Shown here piece by piece: positions 13,789 to 24,952 of a DNA stretch of 64,000 bases. The stretch is from Pelodera strongyloides (lineage: Eukaryota > Nematoda > Chromadorea > Rhabditida > Rhabditidae). Both the position numbers and the translations under genes were made by a program. The stretch covers positions 226,055 to 290,054 of the forward strand of contig JAANDG010000135.1 in the NCBI GenBank assembly GCA_036852015.1. The letters are read 5' to 3'. The notes beneath the pieces were generated by a model, which worked only from the letters and a program-made list of their open reading frames with translations, was not told the origin of the DNA and ran no database searches. Position 1 is the first letter of the stretch, and every line of letters starts with the position of its first letter.

Positions 13789-13808
13789 ATGCGGTTGTCC
13801 TCAAGCAC
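13789..13808 (+). other. candidate first coding exon of the esterase (phase mismatch)
   Basis: ATG CGG TTG TCC TCA AGC AC ends at a good donor (gtaagg). The next exon (13,856) is open only when read from its first base, so the two do not join in frame: the join gives a stop after two more codons. One missing base here would give a short start followed directly by the membrane helix. Otherwise the true start exon is further upstream. The in-phase reading of the same stretch (13,737-13,808) is open but has no ATG. Confidence 0.35.
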
Positions 13809-13855
13809 GTAAGGTTTATATTTGACTTTGTCACTTTAACTTTCCCCATTTTCAG

Positions 13856-16800
13856 TATATTCTGACTGGTTTTGTGGTGTTAGTGGCTTCACTGGCCTAC
13901 TTTATCCTCTCGCCAAGTTCTCTTGATGGAAATTCTGGATCGTCTACACCAAAAGGTTGGTTCTGAGTTTTGGGTTTTCTTTATTTTCGAAATCGTATGC
14001 ACGGAGCCACTGTTGTGCATGACCTCTAGTAATTTTTATGATTTCAATGAAACATGGTGATTGTGCAATACTGCACTTTTGGCTGGTATACTGAAAACCC
14101 ACCTTTTTTTCGCTTCTCTGCACGTGCAGTCTGGTGTTTTTTGTACTTGAAGTTGAATAACATGTACTTTACGGTTGTGTTTTTTTTTTCATTCTTAATT
14201 CTTACACTTTAGCTTGTGTGAAAGCGGAGGTAATAAATCGAGGTTTGGTATGTCTTCTCATACATATGAAGTTAACACATTTGCCACAACATAACACTAG
14301 TCGTTAATACTTTCATGTTTATATTCATAGTGTTTGTTATTCCGGACATTCCGGAGTTATATTCATGTGTTTGTTATTCCGGACATTCCGGAGTTATATT
14401 CATGTGTTTGTTATAAGAAAAACTTAAATTTAATTTCCAGGAACTCCTCCCCGCCACGCATCTATTCCAGAAACAGACGAAAACGATGCCCCAACAAAGG
14501 TTTGTTCATTCAGTTGATATGCTAAATGATGTCTTATTGCAAGGGTGCAGGTTGGTGCGTAAAAACACGCAGGCACCACCTCCGGATTGTCTTTGATCAC
14601 CTCCGGAAGCATTTCCAAATTTATACATTTGACGAAACTTGGTGTTCTATGAAAGCGGTCTCTAACTAAGCTAAGCAAACCACCTCCATTAACGTACGGA
14701 AATTATACCCTGAGGTCATATTCGCCACTCTCATTCCTTTGGGGAAATATTCCCTGGGGACAGAAATTGGTGAATGTGGCCTCTGATGACGTGATAGAGC
14801 TGTCACTATTTGCTTGTCAGGGTTTTATAGTTTTATTATTATATTCTGAATCTTTCTTAAAATTGTTTTCTGTTCAGGCGGCCGAAGCTCTCCGCGGTGG
14901 TCACACTTCTACACATAGAAGAATGCGCAAGAGAGATTGGGCCAAGAAGATATACAGAAGTTTCATGGTTAGTTTTTTTCAAAACTCTTACTTTTATTTA
15001 TTCTTTTCCGTTTTTTTCAGTAGAATACTTCAGTTTTTATATGTGTTTCCGAATATTAGTATAGGGTCTGTTTTCATTTTCGTACGTGAACGACGTTTGC
15101 TCATTATTGATTGATAGAAGCTAAACTAGGATATGGCTCGTGTTATTAATAGATGTTTAGTTATCCGATTCTACAGATCAGTCGGATTGTGTAGGTGTTC
15201 TATCGCTCTAACTTTAGTATTGTTTGTTTTTTGTAGTTTGTAGTTTGTTGTTGTGATTCGGGAAGTTTAGTGTTCCTTCTTTTTTAGTATTTTTTGTAGG
15301 TTTGTAGAATCGTAGAATGTAAACCTGCCTGGCTGTCCTTATCTGTATTCTGTCGAAAGCCTTGAAGTATTTGGTGTGATGTGTTTACCCTACGTAACGT
15401 GTTATCTGTTAGTTTGTTAACCTTTAAAAATGCGCTGAACTCTGGACTGGTTCTTTTGGATGAAATAGCTATAGCATGTAGCCGGCTTTTTTGAGCTTGA
15501 TGTATATTGTATACAGGGCGGCTAGTTCATGAATAGTTTTCCTTTTGAACGTGGTAAACATATGAATGATTCATTTTGTTGTGTAATTCTTGTATGAAAA
15601 GCTGATTGCGAGGTGAATTTATTAGCGTACTTTTATTTTTGTGCCTATACTGTGCATTTTGACGTTGTAAAATCCGAGGATACGGGAAAGTGGTAATGTT
15701 TTCGTTTGATTTGTACACGTTACTTGCAATACTTGATTTGTTTCTTCCTACATTACAATTGTTTTTCATTCAGAATGGAGAATCGCCCGGTCGTTCCACT
15801 CCAACGGACGAATCAGATGACCGCGAGAGGAGAAGGCGCATCAAGAGAAGACATTCTTCCGCGGGACCATTGCAGATGGCCAAGGAGTGAGTGCACTTGA
15901 TTACTGTAAAACCTTTTGGGTTAGGGACTACCGTAGCCTTTGGGTTTTTAGGGGAGTATACGATACCGTACGCCGGTTTGTATGTAGTTCTGAGTTGAAC
16001 ATCGCTTGCTATATGTCAAATATAGTTTCATTCAGCTTCCAGTATTTGGTTTTAAACATACGATGACTAATTTAATGGACATTTGTCTTTGTTTTGTATC
16101 CAGTCCAATGTTTAGTTTCATCGCCCGTGGCCCAAAGAAATACTTTCGACAGACGTCGGAAGCCAATCGGGAGGCCCTTCCCCGTCCTCCGATGGAGTAC
16201 TTTGAACCGGCCGACCTTCCCGAGATTCCGCAAAATCTGAAGCCAGAAATCTTCTACGTCTTGCACAACTTGAAGTAGGCATTACATTATTTTGGGGAAC
16301 TGCTTTAAAGCGAAATACGGTCCGGTTTTTGAAATGCATCGAGTACACCAGCATTCTTATGCAGCTTATGCAAATGAACATAAATTGGAATAAAAAATCG
16401 AGCTAAATTCTAGTAAATTAGCATAAATACGCAGGAATTCAGTTGTCTACGATGCGGTTCAAAAACCGGCCGGTATTTCGCTTTACGCTTGTGTATTTGT
16501 CTTCTGCTGGTAAGTGTGATTTTTGTGTATTGTCGTGGTGACTACTGTAGTCAGATGTTCTTTGTTCAGAATGCTCGAATTGCCTCCACAATGGCGTCTT
16601 GATCCGAAAGAGATTGAAGTCCGCACTTATAAGACGGATGAGTATGTGCTGAGACCCGGAGACCCAGATGATGGGATGTATGTGCCAATTGAGGGCACAT
16701 TGGCTGTTTATATTGCGGTGAGTGATGTGCTTTGGGCAGGGTTCTTTTTCGTGGTGAATTATTTTAAGCGATATAACATCTGGTTTTCGAAACGTATGTT

Positions 16801-19800
16801 GGGCGACTGCGTTACAATATTTTGTGTGCAAGTGATTATAATTAGATTAAATATTCCGCAGTTATTTGCATACACTGCATGGGAATACAGCGTCCGGCGT
16901 ATGTTTCAAAAACCGGCTGTTATCCCGTTTGGATTTCTTGGGCCTTTATTGCGCGACGTTCGTTGCTGATTATGCAAGAGGTTCGTATGTATTTGTATTG
17001 AAGTAATAATTCATTGCGATTTGCAGTGTTCGGAAGGTCGTGACAGCAAAGAGTATCTGGTGAAGCGTATCGGAAAGGGCGCCTCCTTCTTCTCGTTGTT
17101 GTCCATGTTGGACATCTTGATGAGCTTCCCTTCGGTCTTCAAGACGGTGTCGTTGAAAGCAGTCGAACCGACCAAAGTTGCCAAGTGAGCACTTTTGATC
17201 TTTTTTTTTGTCGTTGTATGTCTAGATTGGCATTTCTTTGGGGGCAGCTTGAGGCCATGTTTTCATTGTCGGTTTGTATGTTTTGTGAGGGAGGGTTGTC
17301 TGTATTTTCCCATGTTTATATTTCATGTTTTTCAGGTTCTCAATGCTTTCCTTCGTGGAACATTACAAGAAGGATCCCCAGTTATGGGCCCGTCCTATTC
17401 AAATTGTCTGCACGAGACTTCTCCATGTAACTCTGACAACACTTCATCAGTACATGGGATTGTCTTCGGAGCTGATGAAACCTGTAAGTCAAGTTGTGGT
17501 TGACTAACTTTAAAGCATTTTTATGGGGTTTGCAAGTATGATGAACCTTATCTTGGAACAGGAACTATACGAGAAATTTTTTTTTATATGCATTCGTGCA
17601 GAAATACGGTAGTATTGCCAGAATCACACCGAATTTTTGGATACTTGCAAACCCCATTATAATTCTTTGACGGAGTCAAACCGTGTTTCAGGGTATGCAT
17701 GTCTATTGCTAACATTTATTATATTATATCAGTCAGATTTTACATTTTTATTTTGCACATTTACATTTTTGTGGAAGAGTGATAATTTGATATTGTTCAG
17801 TGTCTCCACCACCCTGACGACCGTAACAGTAGCATCCATTCCACTAAAGGACTGAAGGACGCAGTGGACAAATTGAAGCAGAAGAGGCAACAGGCATCTG
17901 AAAGTAGGTTTTGCTATTGAGTAGTTTTGTGAATTGCCATTTTCTGACTATCTGAATATTAATAATAATTATTGGAGGGAGGAGGTTGTTAAATGTTTGA
18001 TATTGCCAACACAGAGTAAATTGTTAGATATATGCCAACCCGTTTTTGAAGTATATATGCCAACGCAGAGTAAAATGAGGATTTTGCTGTTTTATTGGAG
18101 GTGGTGGTTATTAAGTTTTTATTGATCTGAAGTTCTGAAGTATAGCTTGAACCATTTTAGTTGACGCCCATGATCAGCTGGTTCTTGGAAAGAAATGGTT
18201 CGCCGAGGCCCTTCGCCTGAAAATGGAGGATTTGGTGCTTCTCAACGACGTTGAAATCGTCCACTTTCAGAACAATGAAATTTTGGTGGAACAGGGATCT
18301 GAGGAAGAACAACTATATCTGGTGCTCAGTGGAAATGTATTGCACACGCAGGTAAGTGTTTGATTTGTTATTCCCTTTGCACAGTACAGTAATCCAATAA
18401 TAGGCATTCAGTGTGATTTTAGTACAATTTATACTGTGTTTATGTCTGTCAATAAGTCAATATTTTGATTTTGAAGTTGTTCGATTAATCGAGACCTTTT
18501 TGTGATTTGAGATTTTGAGAAGTTTTTTTATATTCAAATTTAGGACCCTGTTTTTGATGAGGAAGCAGAGGAGGAAGAAGAAAAGTGGGCAGCAGTTGTC
18601 AATCCAAAAGAAATAATCGGAGGATTACAGGTACAAATATCGATTTTTAACGCTTTTGTTTTATTGGCATCTGCCCGCAGTATACACTCAGCGTGTATGC
18701 TGCGAGCTTTGTTTTTCGTGTTGGCGTACTCCATGTGTATTACGGTAATAGTTTAGGTATTGACCAACGAACCTGCGTTTTACAACTACAAAGCAAAGGG
18801 CCCAGTTGTATGTGCACTTCTCAAGAAGGATTCAATCAATGAGTTAGTTTTTGTTTCTTTGGTTAGGTTAGAATGTATTATGGTTATGTAGTGTACCTTT
18901 GTACGCGTACCAATTGTTATTTGAGCTTTGGATTGACTTCAGTGTCAGTGTGTTTGCGATTACATTCTTGTATCGTTTAATTGTTGCTGTTTATTGTTCA
19001 GACTTTTGGAGAAGCGTCCCGGGGTCTTCCTCCCCATTGCCCATTCAGTTTTGAATAGATTGTCGCCATTTGTTAGAGGTGTCGATTTTGCTTTGGACTG
19101 GATTCTACTTGATTCTGGACAAGCTGCTTACAGGTACTTGGTCTTGAATACATGTATGGACATACTAGTTACTGAATACGTAGACCGTTATATTAGCTTT
19201 AGCTCATTAGCTGAAGCCACAACCACACGAGCAAGATTGCAACTCAGGATGGGCTTCTTGCATGCATGTACGAATGAGTTAACCATCGGGTCTTGTATTT
19301 CTTAAATGGGTCTCTTACTGCATAAGGGATTGAATCCAATACGAAACCTTTTTGTTGTTGCAGAGCTGGAGATGCTGCTGACTGTATGTATGTCGTGTTG
19401 TCTGGACGTCTGCGCTCAGTCGAAAAGAAGACCGTCATTGAGGAATTTGGAAGAGGAGACGTACTGGGAATGGTATGAGAATGAGAAGCGTTGTTTATTA
19501 TTGTGGAATTGGTAAATATCGTATCTGAGTTGAGGATTAGCACACGGTTGGCACAGGATTACTATACTGTGCCAGTTAGCACAAATTATGTAATTGCAGG
19601 TTGAATTGCTGCAAAAGAAACCGCGTTCCACTACAGTACTGGCTGTCCGTTTCTCTCAATTGGCCAGAATCCCAGAAGGACTTTTAAATTTCATCAAGCT
19701 GACCTTTCCCCAGGTTTGTATATTGGTATCGATCGTTGTTGTAAATATTTGTAGCCAAGTAGTCCTTCGAGAACGGCGTGCGTATCTTAGTGTGCTAGCG

Positions 19801-22800
19801 TTTTATTGTTACATTTCCACATTTCATGCTCAAAACAGATTATTTGTGTTTATGTGTATATCTTCTGTCTTCAGGTGGGTTTCCGCCTTGTGCAACTTCT
19901 CGGACACTATTATTCTTCGATGTCACGGCGGGCCCCTTTGGTACCAGGGAATCTGAGATCGATGGACCAAGGCGTCTCGCAGGGAGGAGACCCAATGTCA
20001 CATATTAAGGCACGGTAGATGGGAGTGCGTAGAGTTTCTTTGGATGAACAATGCGGCTGCTTAGAGTATTGTGGAGTCCTTTGTTTTGACGTAAGTAACA
20101 GTAAGAACATTTCAGAATCTGCACACGATTGCCGTGGTTCCTGCGTCGGCCGACGTGCCCCTCATTCCATTCACGTGTGAATTGTATCACGCACTCAGGG
20201 AAAACTTGAGGTTCGTGCGTTCGTGGTTGATTTCATTTCTGTCACCATCACCAAGGTTTCCAGTATGGCCTCCGATTCTGATTCCATTCTAAATTCTATT
20301 CTGACGTCGAAGTCGACGTTATTTTTAAAACATAATTTTAGGGTTCTCCGTCTGAGCTCTCAGAAGATCGCATCGTGTCTGGATCCATCTGTACTGGAAA
20401 AGTGAGCTATTTGCCATCAGATTGTTGTTATTGCTTACTATAATTCGATACATGTCTGTATTCAGTGACCTAGCTTTCATATTGAAGAAAGGTTTCCCTG
20501 CAATAGTAAGTGCATCTTTTATATCCTTCCCTTCTTCCAGGCAGGCTGATTTCCGCCTTATGCATTGGTTGAATGTGCAAGAAGACACTTATCCACTTGT
20601 AATTTATGAATGCGATTTCAACATTACAAACTGGACGAGGAGGTGAGTGTTTTTGTTCGGTGAAAAGACGGTAGAAGCGACGGTCTCGAACTGGTAACTG
20701 CTGTTTGAGGCGCATTAAGTGAATGTGATGAAACATTTATGATCTTGACTTCATTAATACTATTTTACTGTTCTGTTTTATGTACGCCTAATGCCTTACA
20801 GGTGTCTCCGACAGGCCGACGCTATCCTGGTGGTAGGTCTCGGCAATAGAAGACCTCCAAAACAGTCACTTTTGGATGGAATTCTCAGTTTGAATCAGGA
20901 TGGAATCCGAACGAACAAGGAGTTGATCCTTCTGTGGCCTGAGGATACGGAGAGCCCGTCGAGTGAGTTGATTACTGTAGTTCGTTGTTTTGTATTTACC
21001 TGACGACATGAATGTCAAGTGTGTGCTGAATTGGACATGGGGACAGGGGTCCCTATTTGATTCTGTCAATAATATATTGTGAAAAGTTGATAGTATTTCC
21101 ATTAAAGAACCAAAAACTAAAAACGTACACTGGTACAGTATACAGTACTCGACGTAACCATCTTTGATGATCTATTCTATGTGGTATTTGTTGAGTACGT
21201 TTCTTTTATAGTATTTATTATTATTTGCTTTACTTGATTCAGGAACTTATGAGTGGCTGAAGGGCAGCTACTTCTCCGGACATCATCATATCCGGGCACC
21301 CGATAGAATGTTCCAGTGGAAGGAGAAATTAGTTGGAAGGCGTGGGAGTGGTTCAACCAGTTAATGAGAAGGATATCATCGAATACTACGAGAAGAATGT
21401 CTTCTGGGAGAGGGTGAGTAGTTGACTTGTTGATTACGGTAACTACAGTAGGCTACAAGGTTTTGCCTCTTTTTTTTTAAGTTTTATGATACAACTGTTT
21501 GTTATGTCCTCTGTGACGGACCATCTTGGTTGTCAGTTGGTTTAATCAGATGTAATAAGCAGGTTAGCTTTGTTTCAGCCTGATCTACGGTCTGGATTTC
21601 GGTCCGTCTTGCTCGTATTTTGACTGGAAACGCTGGTTGGGACTTGGTGCTTGGAGGTGGAGGAGCGCGGTAAGTGTTTTTATTTGATTGTTGCATACTT
21701 TTGTGAGCGTGCACTGCACACTTGAAGTAGATGTTTGTGTGTAGTAATGTCCGTTTGAGCAGTTTTGTAAGGCAGTTTCGGCTGGCATTTTACAACTTAC
21801 TGTTATTTATGAATTGTTTCAGTGGTGCTGCCCACGTTGGTGTTCTGAGAGCGATGCGTGAACTGGGAATCCCAGTGGACATAGTGGGAGGCACTTCGAT
21901 CGGGAGCATGATCGGAGGATTGTTTGCCGAAACACCCGACAGTACACTGGAACTAAGGGCGAAGAGCTGGTTCTCGGTGAGTCATTAATATGTTTAATAA
22001 GCATGCGTATTTTTTTCTGTAGTATGGCTGCCGCTGCGGGCTGTACTAGGGCGTGGGTAAGGCTAAGGCACATTCGGCTCATTTTGTTTAAATAGAATTC
22101 TTGGGGCTGACCTTCTACTGGCGATGCATATACATCTGACTCTCGCTTCTGTTTCTTGCGGCACCCCGCCTGCCCGCCAGCTTTACATCGACCCATATAT
22201 TTTTATTGCAAGGACGCTATGTTTTCAGTTATTTTCTTGCTGTGATATGTGATTGACTCACGAATTTAAGGGCATGTGTTCTTTGTGGCGCAAGATCTGG
22301 GACCTGACCTACGCTCACACAGCCATGTTTACGGGAGCCGGGTTCAACAAAACACTGCAGGATCTGTTTGGAGAACGCGAGATTGAAGACCTTTGGATAC
22401 CGTACTTTTGTATATCGACGGATATCAGGTATGGGCTTAGGCTTATTTTATTCCAAGTCATACTGCTTCACACAAGGGTACGGTTAGTGCGTGAAAACAC
22501 GCACGAACCACCTCTGGATTGGTTTTGACCACCCCCGGAAGCAATTCGAAATTAATATATTTAATTGAAACATGGTTTTATTAAAACTGTCTATCACTAA
22601 GCTAAAGAAACCACCTCCATTTACGCGCGGAATGTATACCCTGCTTCACAAATGGGAGGATTAGACGTTTGTGGACATGTGGTACCCATTAGGTGAAAAT
22701 AAAGTAATATCTATGACGATGTATTAAGCTAAATGATTGGTTACGTAAGTAAAATAGCTTGGGAATGAGTCCTGGGTTCGGTGTACATTATCGGATTATT

Positions 22801-24952
22801 GATTTATTGATTGCTATTTTCCAGCACTTCTGAGATGCGTGTCCATCGGTGTGGCCCTCTGTGGGCGTACTCGAGGGCCTCGATGTCACTGGCCGGATAC
22901 CTTCCTCCTATTTGTGACCCACAGGATGGACATCATTTACTGGATGGAGGATATGTGAACAACTTGCCGGCTGATGTTATGAGGTGCGAATGAATATTCA
23001 AGTATTTATTTAGTCACCATATTATTATTAAAGTAGCGTAAGCCGTCCGTAAGATTACAGTAGACACTTGTCCGTTATTAACAATACTGTATTTTACGGA
23101 CGTCCACGGCTGTTGCTTGTTTACTGAAAATTACTGAAAATGCCTTCGTAATTGCATTTATTACATAGAGCCTTGCTTTTCAGATCAATGGGTGCACGTG
23201 TAGTGATAGCCGTTGACGTGGGTTCTGTAGAAGAAACGAATCTCTACAATTACGGTGACACACTGAGTGGAACCGCCCTTTTACTGAAGAAACTCAATCC
23301 GTGGGGAGAACCGTTGAGGATTCTGAATATGGAGGAGATCCAGGTATTTGCACTTTTTGTGGCGCACCGTGACGCACCGTACTAATCTTTTTGTGACACA
23401 CCGTGACACACCGTGCTAAACTTTTTGTGACACACCTTGACACACCGTGCTAAACATTATTTTCGATGTAGCCTCTTCATGTTACTCGTTGTCTTTACCG
23501 TAATGCTCATATGGATGTTGATGGTTCAGTTAATGAATCTGTAGAATTGCTGATAGCCGCTTAGTTTTGTGCTAATATCGTGGGTTGAAGAGCGCAATGT
23601 TTCAGTTGATTTATTTGAAGGTATCAAATTAGGATGGTTTTTTTACTTTACCGCTTGTTACAGAGTCGTCTCGCATTTGTCTCGTGTGTTCGACAGCTGG
23701 AAACTGTGAAGAAAGCGCCTTATTGTTGTTATTTGAGACCACCGATTGAACCGTTCAAGACCTTGGACTTTGCCAAGTTTGAAACGATACTTGTCAGTTA
23801 TTTATTTATCATTAGAAACTATGGACTATGGAGGTTTGAGGTCGAATGTTGGGATATCCTTTCTGTGTATTCAACAAGTTTACGCAGCTTTCCCTTGCCG
23901 ATATGCGTTTTCACAGTCTAGTTTGGGTGAATTTTCTCTTTTCCTTCATACTCTCTTAGTATGCCTCAGATTTTTACTTCTTATTTCAGGACGCTGGCTA
24001 TGATTACGGTCATAAGGTTCTGACAGAGTTGATCGCCACAAATGAGAACCTGCGAGGAGCACTGGGAGGAAAGGCCAGGTTCGCGAGACAGCTGAGCAGG
24101 AAGGAGAAGAGGCTCGACAGGTTTGTGGTAGATAGAATTATGTATGCAGCATAGGCTTTACTGATGCGTTTAGTTTTATGCTAATAAGCATTGTGACTCG
24201 GATAGTGTGAGTATGACGCGTGAGCGCATGTTCCCTTTGATACGCTGGTTTTTATTGTTGTTTTCTCATTTGTTTAGATACAGCATACAGCTGACAACGA
24301 GCTTGATCAATGAGTAAATTTGACGTTACAGACTGACAGGCATACTATTGGATGTTCTTATCATGCTGGATTTGAATAATTATGTAAAATTAATTAAATT
24401 ATAATTAATATTCAGATCTCTGACGTCATCGTTCACCGACCTGGCGGCCGCTCTCTCCAAGGTGCCCACTCTACGTCCTTCCCGGCATTCGTTCTCCACA
24501 CTGGAGCAGTTGGGGGCCGATGACTTGGAGGATCTGATTATGTTGGATGGTGAGAACAACCAGAAGATCAACAACAACAACAACAATCAAAAGAGTCATC
24601 ACGACATGTATACCCCGCACCGATTCATTGCCACTCCCATAGAGCTTTACATACCCAGGTAACCTACCGGTAGCGGTAGTGGGTTGGTAGTACTGTAGTA
24701 TTTACTTACCCAGGTAACCTAGCGGTAGTGTGTAGGTGGTACTGTAGTATCTAGTGTAGAGTAGAGAGTAGAGTAGAATAGGTAAACTGTTGTTGAGTAT
24801 CGATGTAGAATTTTTTTCTTTATAATTATACTTCTTTTGCAGATTCCGAGAGTGAATGTGGTATGTCATCGGACTTCGCTGATGCTTCTGAAAGTGAAGA
24901 TGACCATGTTTTGAGAATGCGAACTCCGAGACCAGTATCGGCTTCAGATTAG
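13856..24952 (+). CDS. PNPLA6: neuropathy target esterase homologue (PNPLA6/7 type)
   Basis: Predicted lysophospholipase/phospholipase B of the ER membrane that deacylates phosphatidylcholine and lysophosphatidylcholine. Exons: 13856-13955, 14441-14499, 14878-14967, 15774-15886, 16104-16274, 16570-16717, 17027-17184, 17336-17483, 17801-17903, 18161-18351, 18544-18630, 18757-18842, 19002-19133, 19364-19472, 19600-19713, 19875-20009, 20116-20210, 20342-20401, 20466-20505, 20545-20642, 20802-20962, 21243-21413, 21579-21669, 21823-21976, 22271-22428, 22825-22983, 23184-23343, 23664-23792, 23990-24120, 24416-24549, 24843-24952. About 1,265 residues, close to the family length. Order: membrane helix ([17 protein letters not shown]), basic linker, three cyclic-nucleotide-binding-like domains, patatin domain, acidic C-terminus. 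Exon phases agree at nearly all joins. Exceptions are the first coding exon, the 20,009 donor and exons 21243-21669. The last donor may alternatively be 24,659. Confidence 0.93.
14331..14412 (+). repeat. tandem duplication, 37-base unit, in intron
   Basis: The unit containing ATTCCGGACATTCCGGAGTT and CATGTGTTTGTT is repeated head to tail within the intron before the exon at 14,441. Confidence 0.75.
14540..14712. mobile_element. hAT-like MITE family C, copy 1 (intronic)
   Basis: Begins CAAGGGTGCAGGTTGGTGCG and ends ATTATACCCTG, with the internal block ACCACCTCCGGATTGTCTTT. It matches the copies at 22,473 and 58,861. The flanks (GTCTTATT and GTCATATT) could be a diverged 8-base target duplication offset by a few bases. 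Confidence 0.75.
16104..19713 (+). CDS. PNPLA6: part of the esterase: three cNMP-binding-like domains
   Basis: Domain 1 lies in exons 16104-17483 ([20 protein letters not shown], then a helix ending [12 protein letters not shown]). Domain 2 lies in 18161-18842 ([20 protein letters not shown]). Domain 3 lies in 19002-19713 ([30 protein letters not shown], then [19 protein letters not shown]). The segment [19 protein letters not shown] before domain 3 is diagnostic of the PNPLA6/7 family. These domains are regulatory or membrane-targeting in the family; whether they bind a nucleotide cannot be judged from sequence. Confidence 0.9.
16305..16486. mobile_element. MITE family B, copy 2 (intronic)
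   Basis: Left end TTAAAGCGAAATACGGTCCG and right end CCGGCCGGTATTTCGCTTTA are inverted repeats. Arms contain TTTTTGAAATGCATCGAG. It lies in the intron following the esterase exon that ends at 16,274. Confidence 0.85.
16764..16930. mobile_element. MITE family B, diverged copy 3 (intronic)
   Basis: A decayed copy starting TTAAGCGATATAACATCTGG and ending ACCGGCTGTTATCCCGTTT, in the very next intron after copy 2. Its arms still pair (GTTTTCGAAACGTATG with CGTATGTTTCAAAAAC). Confidence 0.65.
17523..17657. mobile_element. MITE family E, copy 1 (intronic)
   Basis: Perfect inverted ends ATGGGGTTTGCAAGTAT and ATACTTGCAAACCCCAT enclose 135 bases. The inverted orientation matches the element at 49,227-49,370 over most of its length, including GCAATACTACCGTA and TTCTGCACGAA. 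Confidence 0.75.
20010..20115 (+). other. possible GC-AG intron in the esterase gene
   Basis: The next exon (20,116, [11 protein letters not shown]) must start in phase 0. The only phase-0 end for the previous exon is AAG followed by gcacgg at 20,009. The GT donor four bases further on leaves two extra bases and breaks the frame. GC-AG introns are a known minor class, but a one-base assembly error would explain the same facts. Confidence 0.4.
21579..24120 (+). CDS. PNPLA6: part of the esterase: patatin-like catalytic domain
   Basis: The glycine-rich oxyanion loop LGGGGARG spans the 21,669/21,823 junction. The nucleophile motif GTSIG has its serine codon at 21,896-21,898, and the partner aspartate lies in [11 protein letters not shown] (codon 22,943-22,945). 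[48 protein letters not shown] and [14 protein letters not shown] follow in family order, so the Ser-Asp dyad is complete. The first exon of this block (21579-21669) reads through only if two or more inserted bases are assumed. The acceptor at 22,271 is AAG rather than CAG. Confidence 0.9.
22473..22643. mobile_element. hAT-like MITE family C, copy 2 (intronic)
   Basis: CAAGGGTACGGTTAGTGCG to TGTATACCCT, flanked on both sides by GCTTCACA: a perfect 8-base target-site duplication. The internal block AACCACCTCTGGATTGG matches the other copies. Eight-base duplications and CAGGG-type ends are hallmarks of the hAT superfamily. Confidence 0.85.
23354..23455 (+). repeat. minisatellite, three 34-base units (intronic)
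   Basis: Three head-to-tail units of the form TTTTTGTGACACACCGTGAC plus ACACCGTGCTAAAC, immediately after the exon ending at 23,343. Each unit carries an internal doubling of GACACACCGT. Confidence 0.8.
24654..24757 (+). repeat. tandem duplication, ~52-base unit
   Basis: CCCAGGTAACCTA followed by a CGGTAGTG-rich stretch and GTACTGTAGTAT occurs twice. The first unit begins exactly at the alternative splice donor at 24,659/24,660 of the penultimate esterase exon, so the duplication copied a potential donor site. Confidence 0.65.
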
